From contig JACRKZ010000138.1 in assembly GCA_016235455.1 (NCBI GenBank), positions 1 through 64,000 on the forward strand: a stretch of DNA of 64,000 bases, given 5' to 3'. The notes under the pieces are model-generated. The model saw nothing but the letters and a program-made list of their open reading frames with translations, did no database searches and was not told the origin of the DNA. This DNA is from Armatimonadota bacterium (GTDB taxonomy: Bacteria; Armatimonadota; UBA10988). Of this stretch, positions 10,066-21,027 are shown in pieces. Position 1 is the first letter of the stretch, and every line of letters begins with the position of its first letter. A program made the position numbers and the translations under genes.

Positions 10066-10117
10066 GGCTTCGTCTCCGTTGACTCCAGTGTAGCGCGCAA
10101 CGCCGCGATCGGCCCGC

Positions 10118-11206
10118 TCACTCCGCCGGCGTCAACGGCAGATCCAGCCAGGCCAGCCCGATGTGCCGCCGCATGTGGCCCTGGTCGCGCGGGTCCTCGC
10201 GACCGTCGTAGAACAGCGCCAGCCGGTCGCCAACCTTGACCACCGAGGGCAGACCGACGATGGTCTGCGACCACTCGCAGTTCAGCCCATCGAGCACCAC
10301 CGCCTTGTGCCGAGGGTCCCACTTCGTTGGATCTTTGGACCAGTAGACCCACACCGCGTCGGTGTACTCGCCGCGCTGCAGCCCGACGTGGTTGGTGAAC
10401 AGGAACCAGGTCGCGTTGGCCGGCTCGTAGTACAGCGAGCTGTTCTCGATCTGCTCGGCCAGCGGCAGGGCCGGCTGCTCATCCACCGTCCAGGCACCGT
10501 TGAGGTCCTTGGTGCGGGCCAGGCTGAGCGTGCGCAGGATGGGCGCGTCGGTCGAGGCGCTGAAGAACATCAGGTACTCGTCGCCCTGCCGCACGATCTG
10601 GCCGGGACTCGCCGTCGCGGAATAGTAGGTGCCCGGCTTGGGCCGGAACGGCGTGACCTCGGGCTGCTTGACCCACGGCCCGGCCGGCGACTGACCGCGG
10701 GCCTTCATGGTCAGATAGGGGAACGCCGGGATGAGGTCGGGCGCCGGGCTGGTATGCGGCGTGCCGAGGTAATACATGTGCCAGTCCTGCCCATCGAAGT
10801 AGGTGGTGCCATACGACGCCGAGGCGGAGTCCGGTTCGCCCGGCTTGCCGAAGTCCAGCACGGGCCCCTTCTTGGTCCAGTGAGCCAAGTCGCCGCTGGT
10901 GGCCAGACACGACAGCCAGCCACGCGGGCCCGCGCCGTCGTAGTGCATGTAGTACGTGCCGCCGGACTCATACACCCACACATCGCGCGCGCCCAGCAGG
11001 TCGCACTGGCCCGGCCCGTCGCCCGAGCGCAACACGATGCCCTGGTCCTTCGCCTCCAGCCGATAGACGGCCGACGGCCGGCCGTCGGGGTACTGCCGCA
11101 CGTTCTCCGAGCGCACCATGCTCGTGCCTCCCAGCGCCGCCCAAGGCGCCAGCAGCGCGGCAGCGACGCATGTCAGGTTCGTGCACAGGTTCATGGTTGT
11201 CCTCAA
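10118..11206 (-). CDS. Secreted five-bladed beta-propeller glycosidase-like protein (GH43/GH32/GH130 fold)
   Basis: 362-residue exported protein with a signal peptide (CVAAALLAPWAALGG). Repeated propeller-blade strands are visible: DVWVYESGGTYYMHYDGAG, YGTTYFDGQDWHMYYLGTPHTS, RQGDEYLMFFSAS, NATWFLFTNHVG and GDRLALFYDGRED. This five-blade pattern with D..Y.MYY signatures is shared by GH32, GH43, GH62, GH68 and GH130 enzymes. Family and substrate cannot be fixed by eye. The start could also be the ATG four codons downstream (MNLCTN). It is divergently transcribed from the TIM-barrel gene at 11326. Confidence 0.7.
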   Translation of the reverse strand: MRTTMNLCTNLTCVAAALLAPWAALGGTSMVRSENVRQYPDGRPSAVYRLEAKDQGIVLRSGDGPGQCDLLGARDVWVYESGGTYYMHYDGAGPRGWLSCLATSGDLAHWTKKGPVLDFGKPGEPDSASASYGTTYFDGQDWHMYYLGTPHTSPAPDLIPAFPYLTMKARGQSPAGPWVKQPEVTPFRPKPGTYYSATASPGQIVRQGDEYLMFFSASTDAPILRTLSLARTKDLNGAWTVDEQPALPLAEQIENSSLYYEPANATWFLFTNHVGLQRGEYTDAVWVYWSKDPTKWDPRHKAVVLDGLNCEWSQTIVGLPSVVKVGDRLALFYDGREDPRDQGHMRRHIGLAWLDLPLTPAE

Positions 11207-11325
11207 CTGGCCCTGCTCATTCGGGCGCCGAGCGGCGTCCTCCTCCCCGCGTCACGACTTGCCAGCGCGGGCCGCCCAACCGCACAATGGGCTAGCGCCA
11301 CCACGCGCCGGGAGCCCGACCCGCC

Positions 11326-12795
11326 ATGATCCCGCTGCTACTGACCACCGCACTGGCCGCCAATGCGCCCATCCGGGCCTTCTGCATCGACTTCAACTGG
11401 GGACCGGGCGGGCCCAACGGCTTCGCCAAGCCGGGTCTGTGGGCCGATGTCTCGCCCGCCGACTCGCTGGCCTGGCACGCGGCGCTCGGCGCCAACGTCA
11501 TCCAGACCTTCGCCGTCTCCTGCAACGGCTACGCCTGGTACAAAGGCGGCCAGGTGCCGCCGCAGCCGGGGCTGCGGGCCGACTTCCTGCCCGAACTGGT
11601 CAAGCTGGCCCACGCGCGGGACATGCGCGTCATGGGCTACTTCTGCGTCGGCTCCAACACCCGCTGGGGCGCCGAGCACCCCGACCTGAGCTACGGCACG
11701 CCCAGCGCGCCGCACATCCCCTTCACCACCGCCTACCTCGACTTCCTCTGCGCGGAGATCGAGGAGTCGCTGCGGCTCAGCGGCATGGACGGCTTCATGA
11801 TCGACTGGGTCTGGAACCCGACGCGGCCGGTCAAGGACGGGGTCGAGCAGTGGCTGCCCAGCGAGCAGGCGGCCTACGCCGAACTGATGGGCAAGCCCTT
11901 CCCCGGCGCAGACAAGCTCGGCGCCGATGACCGGTTGGCTTATCACCGCCGCGCTATCGACCGCTGCTGGGCGCGCATTCGTCAGACCGCCAAACAGGCC
12001 AGGCCAGACTGCGTCATCTGGCTCAGTTGCCACAGTCTGGCCGACCCGACCGTGGCTGGCTCACCGCTGCTGCGCGAGGTGGACTGGCTGATGAACGAGA
12101 ACCCCAACCCCGCCGACCTGGCCGCCGCTCGGGCCAGCGCCGGGCCGAACACCACGCTGGTGCAGTGTCTGGTGGGCTGGGGCGATGCCCACGACGCCCA
12201 GCGCGTGCTGCTCAGCCCCGAGTACCGCGATCTCGCCGTCTACGGCTTTGCCAAGCCGGGCGACAACGGCTTCCCGCTGCCGGTGGCCGACTATCTGGCC
12301 CAGCCCATTCGCGGCTTCCGCGGCAACGACCGCAACATCGCCGTGCTGGCGCGCTGGTTCACCGGCCGGCCCATCGATGAGCCGGCACCGCTGGTAACCC
12401 AGGCCGCCGACGGCCAGCTCGCCCTGACGCCCGACAACGCCAAACTGGTGGGCATGAGCCCGGTGGTCATGGACGGCCAGATCGGCCATTGGGGCAACGT
12501 GCGCGACAGCGTCACCTGGCGCCTCCGGGTCGACCGACCGGGCGACTTCGACCTGGTGTTGACCTACGCCGTGGCGACGGGCATGGCGGGCAGCCGGTTC
12601 GCGGTGCTGGTCGATGAGCGGCGCTATGAGCAGACCGCGGTGGAGACCGGGCCAAGCTGGCGCGAGTACCGAGCGTTCGGGCTCGGCCGCGTGGCCCTGG
12701 CCGCGGGCGAGCACACGGTCAGCGTCGTGCCCGACCCGGCCGGGCCGTGGCGTGCGATCAGTCTGAAGGGGTTGGTGTTGGCGGCGGCAAGATAG
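11326..12795 (+). CDS. Secreted TIM-barrel glycoside hydrolase-like protein
   Basis: 489 residues with a very short hydrophobic leader (MIPLLLTTALAANA). The body looks like a (beta/alpha)8 barrel: IRAFCIDFNWGPGG, LGANVIQTFAVSCNGYAWYKGG, HARDMRVMGYFCVGSNTRWG, LRLSGMDGFMIDWVWNP and RPDCVIWLSCHS. The aspartate in FMIDWVWNP on a barrel strand is a plausible catalytic residue, as in GH29-related and hypothetical glycosidase families. A C-terminal beta domain (about 395-489, VTWRLRVDRPGDFDLVLTYA..RFAVLVDERRYEQTAVETGPSWREY) resembles the carbohydrate-binding sandwich that follows GH29 barrels. Substrate unknown. Confidence 0.62.
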   Translation: MIPLLLTTALAANAPIRAFCIDFNWGPGGPNGFAKPGLWADVSPADSLAWHAALGANVIQTFAVSCNGYAWYKGGQVPPQPGLRADFLPELVKLAHARDMRVMGYFCVGSNTRWGAEHPDLSYGTPSAPHIPFTTAYLDFLCAEIEESLRLSGMDGFMIDWVWNPTRPVKDGVEQWLPSEQAAYAELMGKPFPGADKLGADDRLAYHRRAIDRCWARIRQTAKQARPDCVIWLSCHSLADPTVAGSPLLREVDWLMNENPNPADLAAARASAGPNTTLVQCLVGWGDAHDAQRVLLSPEYRDLAVYGFAKPGDNGFPLPVADYLAQPIRGFRGNDRNIAVLARWFTGRPIDEPAPLVTQAADGQLALTPDNAKLVGMSPVVMDGQIGHWGNVRDSVTWRLRVDRPGDFDLVLTYAVATGMAGSRFAVLVDERRYEQTAVETGPSWREYRAFGLGRVALAAGEHTVSVVPDPAGPWRAISLKGLVLAAAR

Positions 12796-12861
12796 CATGA
12801 GGGGAGTTGGCGGCCCCTTTGGCTGTCCGGGTCGTAACGCAAGGGGAAGGGACATGCTACG

Positions 12862-13056
12862 ATGAAGGTGCGTGCAGTGCTGGCTAGACTGCGCGCCGAC
12901 GGCTGGGATGTGGTGCGCGTGACGGGCAGCCACCGGCAGTTGCGCCATGCAAGCAAACCCGGGACGGTGACACTGTCAGGCCACCTCAACGACGACATGC
13001 AGGCAGGTACACTTCGCAGCATCTGGCGGCAGGCCGGCTTGGAGCCCGAGCAATGA
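12862..13056 (+). CDS. hicA: HicA-type mRNA interferase toxin
   Basis: 64-residue protein of the HicA/YcfA double-stranded-RNA-binding fold. The order is MKVRAVLARLRADGWDVVRVTGSHRQLRHASKPGTVTLSGH..AGTLRSIWRQAGL. The GSHxxxxH segment holds the catalytic histidine of HicA toxins, which cleave mRNA when free of antitoxin. An AAGGGGAAGG ribosome-binding site precedes the ATG. The stop overlaps the start of hicB (ATGA), the usual toxin-first hicAB order. Confidence 0.92.
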   Translation: MKVRAVLARLRADGWDVVRVTGSHRQLRHASKPGTVTLSGHLNDDMQAGTLRSIWRQAGLEPEQ

Positions 13057-13268
13057 TCGACTATACCGTGATCTACGAGCGCGGCCCGCGCAACTGGTCG
13101 GCCTACGTGCCTGACCTGCCGGGCTGTGTCGCCACCGGGCGTGATCGCGCGCGGACCGAGCAACTCATCCGCGAGGCCATCGAGCTGCATATCGAGGCCC
13201 TGCGTGAAGCCGGCGAATCGGTGCCCGCGCCCACCGTAGAGGCCGGCGTCGTGTCCGTCGCCGCGTGA
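13053..13268 (+). CDS. hicB: HicB-type antitoxin
   Basis: 71-residue partner of HicA. It begins MIDYTVIYERGPRNWSAYVPDLPGCVATG, the partially degraded RNase-H-like fold of HicB with the conserved VPDLPGC motif, then EQLIREAIELHIEALREAGESVPAP. No C-terminal DNA-binding helix-turn-helix or ribbon is evident, so this is the short HicB form; autoregulation would need the complex or another factor. It is coupled to hicA by a 4-nt overlap and followed by a strong hairpin terminator. Confidence 0.92.
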   Translation: MIDYTVIYERGPRNWSAYVPDLPGCVATGRDRARTEQLIREAIELHIEALREAGESVPAPTVEAGVVSVAA

Positions 13269-13276
13269 CCGTAGGA

Positions 13277-13323
13277 CAGACGGCCCACCGCCTGAGGATC
13301 GCGATGGGCCGTCTGCGTCTTTG
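13277..13323 (+). terminator. Intrinsic terminator after hicAB
   Basis: Perfect 11-bp stem CAGACGGCCCA / TGGGCCGTCTG with a 17-nt loop, followed by CGTCTTTGGG with a modest T-run. It lies between hicB and the convergent beta-barrel gene. Confidence 0.7.
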
Positions 13324-13338
13324 GGTTGTTCGGGGAGA

Positions 13339-14043
13339 CTAGAAGCTGTGCTCCCAGGCCAGCTTCACGCCCGGAACCAGGCGCACCGAGCGGTTGTAGT
13401 TGTGGCTCGGAATGTCGATGTCGAACGTGCCCGTCACCGACAGGCCATTGCCCAACGGGTAGGTCAGGCTCTGGCCCAGAATGGCCACGGCAAAGCCGTT
13501 CGGCGCGTAGGTCTTGCCGGAGTTGAAGCCCACTGCGCCCCAGGTGACATACGTCAGCTTGGCCGGCAGCGTCCAGGCGCGACCCGCCGAGGCGAGGAAC
13601 ACGTCGTGGTGCTGGTTGGTCAGGCCGTGGTAGATCGACAACGTCGGGTTCCAAGGCGAGACCGAGGTGCTCACCGAGGCGAACAACTCGTTCTTGGTGA
13701 TGTTGCCCAGCGGCCCGCCGTAATGGATGTAGCCACCGGTGACCGTCACGGGCAGGCTCTTGGAGGCATAGGTCAGCCGAGCCGTTACATCGTACTCGCT
13801 GCCGTAGCCCGACGCGTACGGCTGCCAGTGCCAGCCAGACACCCCGGCGCTGAACTCGGGGCTGATCTGGTAGTTCAGGCCCAACGAACTCGACTGCCCG
13901 CTGTAGCCGAACTGCAAGCCGCGGAACACGTACTCCACCTGGTAGCCGGTGCTGGCCGAGATCGAGAAGTCCCTGGCCACCCCGGCGCTCACGGCCGTCA
14001 GTGCCAGGCCTGCGACGAGCACGAATCCTGTCCACTTACGCAT
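13339..14043 (-). CDS. Outer-membrane beta-barrel-like protein, 234 aa
   Basis: Exported protein with a signal peptide (MRKWTGFVLVAGLALTAVSAGVA). The mature part is made of alternating amphipathic strands rich in Y, G and S (GYQVEYVFRGLQFGYSGQSSSLGLNYQISPEFSAGVSGWHW, DVTARLTYASKSLPVTVTGGYIHYGG). It ends in KLAWEHSF; a terminal phenylalanine on the last strand is the signal for insertion by the BAM complex. A pore or transport role is possible, but no family was recognised. It supports a diderm envelope. Confidence 0.7.
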   Translation of the reverse strand: MRKWTGFVLVAGLALTAVSAGVARDFSISASTGYQVEYVFRGLQFGYSGQSSSLGLNYQISPEFSAGVSGWHWQPYASGYGSEYDVTARLTYASKSLPVTVTGGYIHYGGPLGNITKNELFASVSTSVSPWNPTLSIYHGLTNQHHDVFLASAGRAWTLPAKLTYVTWGAVGFNSGKTYAPNGFAVAILGQSLTYPLGNGLSVTGTFDIDIPSHNYNRSVRLVPGVKLAWEHSF

Positions 14044-14125
14044 TGCTCTGTCCTTTCACTGCCGTTGGCGCAGGGCGCTTGTCCATGTTTCAACGCACGG
14101 CGCCGGGGCAATCGAGTCGCTTGGC

Positions 14126-16017
<1,892 letters not shown>

Positions 16018-17739
16018 CTACCGCTCGAGCCGCGGCGCCAGCCAGACGCCCCAGGTGCCGCTGGCGCTGTCCCCGCCGAGCGCGGTCAGCAACTCCAGGC
16101 TCTTGGCGCCGTCGAGCGGCAGATCGAGGTGACGCGCAGTGTGGTCGGCCACCGGCTCGGAGCGCCAGATCTCCCGGCCGTCCGCACGCACAATGAAGCG
16201 CACCGCACCGTCATGGCCGTCTTGCAGGCCGTAGTCAGCCACCAGCCGTTTCCACTGGCCAGCGATCGCGTAGCTGTAGCTGGCAGCGGCGTGCGCAAAC
16301 AGGCCGCGGTCGTAGAAGCGGCCACCGACGGCGAGGAAGCGGTTGGTGTCCTCGCGCCAGACCTGGTCACGCAACGGCTGGCCCCAGCCCGTGCTCGCCG
16401 CGGTCCAGCGCAGGTCGGACAAGGCGACGGTCGTGGTGCCCGCGGGCACAGCGTCAGGCGCCAGCAGCGCCGGCGGGTTGGCCAGTCGCCGCACGAGGCG
16501 GCCTTGCGCGACCGCGACAGGGTCGGTGGCGAGCGCCTCCAACCCGCCGGCGACGCGGTCGATGGCGACCCTATCCCGCGAGTCCAGCGCGGCGAACGCC
16601 TCGGCCACCAGCGCCTGGCGCTGCATGGCACTCAGATCGGGCCTGGCATTGTCGTCGGCGGTGTAGTGGAAGCTGTGCGTGTCCCAGGCGCCGTTGTCCA
16701 GGCAGGCGCGCAGCCGCAGCTCGAACCGGCCGCGGCGCAGATCGCCGATGCTGACCTTGAAGCGTCCGTCGGCGTCCGGCAAGGCGGTCCAGGCGACCGC
16801 GTCGTAATCGTCCTTGATCGCCTCGTCGTCGTTGTAGGCGATGACGCCGTAGGGCTTGGGTGTGCCGCTGACCTTGCCGCTGACGGCGATCTTGCCGTCC
16901 TCGTAGGCCCACTTGAGATCCGTCAGCTGGGAGCTGACCTGGCCGCCGACGCCGTCGCGCGAGCCGCGGAACAGAGGCTGCCGCGCCAGGGCCAGGGCCG
17001 TCGCGCGCGACAGGATCGTGCCGGGCTTCTCGCCGCGCAGTTCGTTGCCGAAGGTATGGTTGCCCGCACCCATCAACGACAGGCCACGCTTCCGCTCCTC
17101 GCCGGTCTCCTTGTCGTGCGGCAGGCCAAAGGCGTGGCCCAACTCGTGGGCGAACCCGCCGATGTAGTGGCTGTTGAACTGGCCGAGACTGCACGGCCCG
17201 CCATACCAGGCGGGCGTGGTCTTGTCGGGCAGGTTGGCCGCGCTGATGCGCTGGTCGTCGTAGACCAGGCAGATGCCGTGGTCGAACGCACCCGACCCCG
17301 CATACGGCCCGACCTCGACCGCCTTGTCGCCGTTCCACTCGAGCAGCGTGGTGACCACCAGCACATACTCGCGGTCCAGATCGATCCCGCGCGGCGCGAC
17401 CGCGCGGCGCACCTCGCCGGCGATCTCCCAGAACGAGTTGCGGCCATACTCGCGCAGCTTCTTGGCGCCCGTGACCAGCTCGATCCGCGCCACCTCGCCG
17501 GCCATATCCAGCGCGAAGGTGTGCTCGCCGAGGCCGTTGGCGGCCATGCCGCGCCGGTAGAAGTCGGCCACATGCTGCACGCAGGCCGTGACCCGCGCAG
17601 CATACCCAGGAATGGCCTCGCGGTCGCTCGGCGTGAAGTAGACGATGCGCAGCACGGGCCCGGCGGCCGCTTGGAGGCGCGCGCCACAGCACAGCGCCAG
17701 AAGACAGGCCAGCAGCATGGGTCGGGCGGAATGGCGCAC
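16018..17739 (-). CDS. Secreted metzincin-type zinc protease with C-terminal NPCBM-like domain
   Basis: 573-residue exported protein (signal MRHSARPMLLACLLALCCGARLQAAA). Residues about 25-260 form a zincin domain; the zinc motif GGFAHELGHAFGLPHD fits HExxHxxGxxH, and a methionine follows in SLMGAGNHTFG, consistent with a metzincin Met-turn. The middle part (about 280-390) is beta-rich. The C-terminus (about 430-573) reads LSDLRWTAASTGWGQPLRD..GGRFYDRGLFAHAAASYSYAI..VRFIVRADGREIWRS, matching NPCBM, a carbohydrate-binding module with the G(L/I)xxHAxSxxxY pattern. The combination suggests attack on glycoproteins. Confidence 0.85.
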   Translation of the reverse strand: MRHSARPMLLACLLALCCGARLQAAAGPVLRIVYFTPSDREAIPGYAARVTACVQHVADFYRRGMAANGLGEHTFALDMAGEVARIELVTGAKKLREYGRNSFWEIAGEVRRAVAPRGIDLDREYVLVVTTLLEWNGDKAVEVGPYAGSGAFDHGICLVYDDQRISAANLPDKTTPAWYGGPCSLGQFNSHYIGGFAHELGHAFGLPHDKETGEERKRGLSLMGAGNHTFGNELRGEKPGTILSRATALALARQPLFRGSRDGVGGQVSSQLTDLKWAYEDGKIAVSGKVSGTPKPYGVIAYNDDEAIKDDYDAVAWTALPDADGRFKVSIGDLRRGRFELRLRACLDNGAWDTHSFHYTADDNARPDLSAMQRQALVAEAFAALDSRDRVAIDRVAGGLEALATDPVAVAQGRLVRRLANPPALLAPDAVPAGTTTVALSDLRWTAASTGWGQPLRDQVWREDTNRFLAVGGRFYDRGLFAHAAASYSYAIAGQWKRLVADYGLQDGHDGAVRFIVRADGREIWRSEPVADHTARHLDLPLDGAKSLELLTALGGDSASGTWGVWLAPRLER

Positions 17740-17847
17740 GTTTGGTCTCCGGTCGGCGCATTCTACGCGCCGGCCGCCCCGCGCGCAACGACGGGGCGAG
17801 AAGGGTTGGCCATCGGCCGTGGCGAACTGCGCGGCAGGAGCTTCGTT

Positions 17848-19314
17848 ATGCTGCCGACCCTGGCCCTCCTAGCCCTGACTGCTGCCCAGCCGCACCGCAC
17901 CGACTGGATGCGCGACGCCGGCTGGGGCGTGTTCACGCACTACCTGACCGGCGCCGGGATGAGCGCCGACGACTGGAACAAGCGCGTCGACGCGTTCGAC
18001 GTGCCGGGCCTGGTCAAGCAGCTCGAGACCATCGGCTGCCGCTACTACTTCCTGACGCTGGGCCAGAACTCGGGGCACTACTGCTCACCCAACGCCGCGT
18101 ACGACGCGGCGACGGGCATCAGCCCTAGCAAATGCTCTAAACGCGACCTGGTGGCGGAGCTGGCCGTGGCGCTGGAGACCAAGGGCATCCGCATGTGCGT
18201 CTACCTGCCCGCGGGCGCACCGAACCAGGACGCGAAGGCCATGGCCGGGCTGGAATGGACCAACGGCCCGCACCGCAACGCCAACTTCCAGCGCAAGTGG
18301 GAGGCGGTCATCCGCGAGTGGTCGCTGCGCTGGGGCAAGCGCGTGCACGCCTGGTGGTTCGACGGCTGCTACTGGCCCGACGCCATGTACCGCTTCGCCG
18401 AGGCGCCCAACTTCGCCAGCTTCGCCGCGGCGGCCAAGGCAGGCAACCCCGACAGTCTGGTGGCCTTCAACCCCGGCGTGATCAACCCAATCATCTGCCA
18501 GACCCAGTGGGAAGACTTCACCGCGGGCGAGATCAACGAGCCGGGCTACATGGAACATCCCGGCCGCTGGGTGGTGGCGCCGCAGAAGCCCGGCGAGACT
18601 GATGCGCCGGCTGAGCAACGCCGCGCGCAGTATCAGATGCTGAGCTACCTTGGACCTACCTGGTGTGCCTCGCCGCCGCGCTTCACAGTCGACCGCGTCG
18701 CGGAGTATACGCGCGATGTGATGGACCACCAGGGCGTCGTGACCTGGGACGTGCCGATCGGCGCCGGCGGGCTGATTCCCAAGCCGTTCTTCGACCAGTT
18801 GGTGGCATTGCACGCCAGCCTGGCCGGGCCGCGTCCGCCCAAGACCGAGCGGCCGGTGACCCCGCCGGGCAACCTGGCCTTCCGCAGGCCGGCGCAACTG
18901 CTCAGCCTCGACGGCCTGCGCACCATGCAGGTGAACAGCGGCACCTACCACCCCAAGTGCGGTGTCGACGGCGACCCGGGCACCTTCGCCCTGGCCGGCG
19001 GCGAGTGGCCTTGGAGCTACCATGTCGACCTGGAGAAGGCGCAGGCCCTGGCCCGGGTGGTCATTACCTTCGCGGGTAGCCGCGACGGCCCGCGGAAGAC
19101 CGGCTACCCCACCGAGTACGCCATCCGGCTTTCGGCGGACGGCCTGAACTGGACCGAAGTGGCGCATGTGCAGGACGCCGTCGGCGGCAAGGTGGAGCAC
19201 ACCTTCGCAGCGGTCGAGGCACGCTATGTGCGCGTTCTCTCGATCAAGCCCGACGCGGCGGACCAACCGGGCGGTCAAATGGCCGTCGCGGAGTTGGAGG
19301 TCTACGGCCCTTAG
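17848..19314 (+). CDS. Secreted GH29-type alpha-L-fucosidase with F5/8 type C domain
   Basis: 488 residues. The long ORF track frame from 16129 is antisense to the protease gene; the true start is ATG 17848 with an AGGAG site and a short leader (MLPTLALLALTAAQ). The barrel reads DWMRDAGWGVFTHYL, LETIGCRYYFLTLGQNSGHYCSPN, KGIRMCVYLPAGAPNQ and VHAWWFDGCYW; the WFDG aspartate is at the GH29 nucleophile position. Residues about 350-488 are a discoidin-like domain (NLAFRRPAQ..YHPKCGVDGDPGTFALAGG..VDLEKAQALARVVITF..VRVLSIKP). It could remove fucose from glycans also attacked by the GH92 enzyme. Absolute substrate is inferred. Confidence 0.8.
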   Translation: MLPTLALLALTAAQPHRTDWMRDAGWGVFTHYLTGAGMSADDWNKRVDAFDVPGLVKQLETIGCRYYFLTLGQNSGHYCSPNAAYDAATGISPSKCSKRDLVAELAVALETKGIRMCVYLPAGAPNQDAKAMAGLEWTNGPHRNANFQRKWEAVIREWSLRWGKRVHAWWFDGCYWPDAMYRFAEAPNFASFAAAAKAGNPDSLVAFNPGVINPIICQTQWEDFTAGEINEPGYMEHPGRWVVAPQKPGETDAPAEQRRAQYQMLSYLGPTWCASPPRFTVDRVAEYTRDVMDHQGVVTWDVPIGAGGLIPKPFFDQLVALHASLAGPRPPKTERPVTPPGNLAFRRPAQLLSLDGLRTMQVNSGTYHPKCGVDGDPGTFALAGGEWPWSYHVDLEKAQALARVVITFAGSRDGPRKTGYPTEYAIRLSADGLNWTEVAHVQDAVGGKVEHTFAAVEARYVRVLSIKPDAADQPGGQMAVAELEVYGP

Positions 19315-19318
19315 CAAC

Positions 19319-19356
19319 CGAGCGGGGCGGCTCCCTTGAGGTCGCCGCCCCGCTCG
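19319..19356. terminator. Hairpin between convergent GH29 and pilin-like genes
   Basis: Perfect 13-bp stem CGAGCGGGGCGGC / GCCGCCCCGCTCG with a 12-nt loop, 5 nt past the GH29 stop. There is no T-run on either side; it is likely a bidirectional terminator or mRNA-end stabiliser. Confidence 0.5.
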
Positions 19357-19375
19357 CCTCAGCCGCCGGAACGGC

Positions 19376-19987
<612 letters not shown>

Positions 19988-20072
19988 GCTCAACTCCGTG
20001 GCCAGCGCTGTGCCGGCGCGACCAAGATGCACTATCGCAATGCGCTATGTCAAGCGCGGAATCGGCTTCACT

Positions 20073-20101
20073 TTGACACGCGGGTGCCAGACGGCTACGC
20101 T
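20073..20101 (+). promoter_or_regulatory. Consensus sigma-70-type promoter of the DUF362 gene
   Basis: TTGACA (perfect -35), 17-bp spacer, TACGCT. The start site would fall about 10-12 nt before the ATG at 20119, giving a very short leader that still holds AGGAG. A TTGACA on the opposite strand (20048-20053) faces the pilin-like gene, so the two promoters are back to back. Confidence 0.6.
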
Positions 20102-20118
20102 TGTCCAGGAGAGCAACG

Positions 20119-21024
20119 ATGGCACACCAGACCGATCGACGCAGTTTCCTGGGCACCGGTGCCGCACTGGCGGCGGCCGGGCTGTTGGCTGGGCGCGGCC
20201 AGGCGCAGGCCGCGCGCAGCAAGGTCATCGTGGTGACCTGTCCGACCGCCATCACCGAGACGGACCAAGCCGATGCCGCCGCGGTCAAGACGATGATCGA
20301 TAAAGGCATCACCGCGCTGGCGGGCACCGACCAGGTGGACGCCGCCTGGGCCGCGCTGGTCAAGACCGACGACAAGGTGGCGCTGGTCGACGCGGGCACC
20401 TGGCTGATGAACGTGCCGGCCGTCTTCGCCGAAGTGGCGCGCGGCATCCAGAGCGCCAAGCCAGCCAAGCTGGCCCTGGCCATCTGCAAGATGACCAACA
20501 ACAACGCCGAGTACATGGGCAAGCTCAAAGCCGCGCTGGAGGCCGCCAAGGTCTCGGCCGACCTGATCGACCCCGGCTTGTACGCGCTGCCCTGCAAGTT
20601 CGGCGATGCCTTCACGCTGATGGCCACGCTGCCCACGGTCAAGGCGCACCCCATCTCGGGCGTGTCGGGAGCTGTGAAGCACTACGCCACGCTGACCGCG
20701 GGCAAGGTCTCGGAGTACCATGCCAACGGCATGGAGACCGCAGGCAAGGTGTTGGCCGACGAGTTTGGCAAGCACCGCCACCTGACCATCATCGACGGCC
20801 TGCGCTGGGGCAACGGTCGCAAGGGCCCGAGCTTCTACCGCAAGTGCCTGCTGTTCAGCACCGACCCCGTGGCGGCCGACGCCGTGGCGCTCAAGCTGTT
20901 CCTCGAGAATCAGCAGGCGCTCAACAACATCCCGCCCGAGCGGCACATCCAGCGGGCCGAGACCGAGTACAAGGCCGGCATCGCCGACCTGGCCAGGATC
21001 GATATCGTCGACCTCAAGGTCTAG
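20119..21024 (+). CDS. Tat-exported DUF362-family protein
   Basis: 301 residues with a twin-arginine signal (DRRSFLGTGAALAAAGLLAGRGQAQA). DUF362 features are LPTVKAHPISGVSGAVKHYATL and the C-terminal LLFSTDPVAADAVALKLFLEN. The usual VxxKxN segment is replaced by DDKVALVDAGT, so it is a divergent member. No ferredoxin-type cysteine clusters are present. Function of exported DUF362 proteins is not established. Start is ATG 20119 with AGGAG; the next gene begins 3 nt after the stop. Confidence 0.8.
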   Translation: MAHQTDRRSFLGTGAALAAAGLLAGRGQAQAARSKVIVVTCPTAITETDQADAAAVKTMIDKGITALAGTDQVDAAWAALVKTDDKVALVDAGTWLMNVPAVFAEVARGIQSAKPAKLALAICKMTNNNAEYMGKLKAALEAAKVSADLIDPGLYALPCKFGDAFTLMATLPTVKAHPISGVSGAVKHYATLTAGKVSEYHANGMETAGKVLADEFGKHRHLTIIDGLRWGNGRKGPSFYRKCLLFSTDPVAADAVALKLFLENQQALNNIPPERHIQRAETEYKAGIADLARIDIVDLKV

Positions 21025-21027
21025 GCC

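Noticed and set aside
12851-12864. TGCTACGAT as an extended -10 box for hicA
   Set aside because: It overlaps the start codon itself, so it could not drive that start; the purine-rich AAGGGGAAGG upstream is a better explained ribosome-binding site.
16129-17847. Upstream part of the 1061-aa plus-strand ORF before the GH29 gene
   Set aside because: Antisense to the metzincin gene; the fucosidase has its own ribosome-binding site and leader at 17848.
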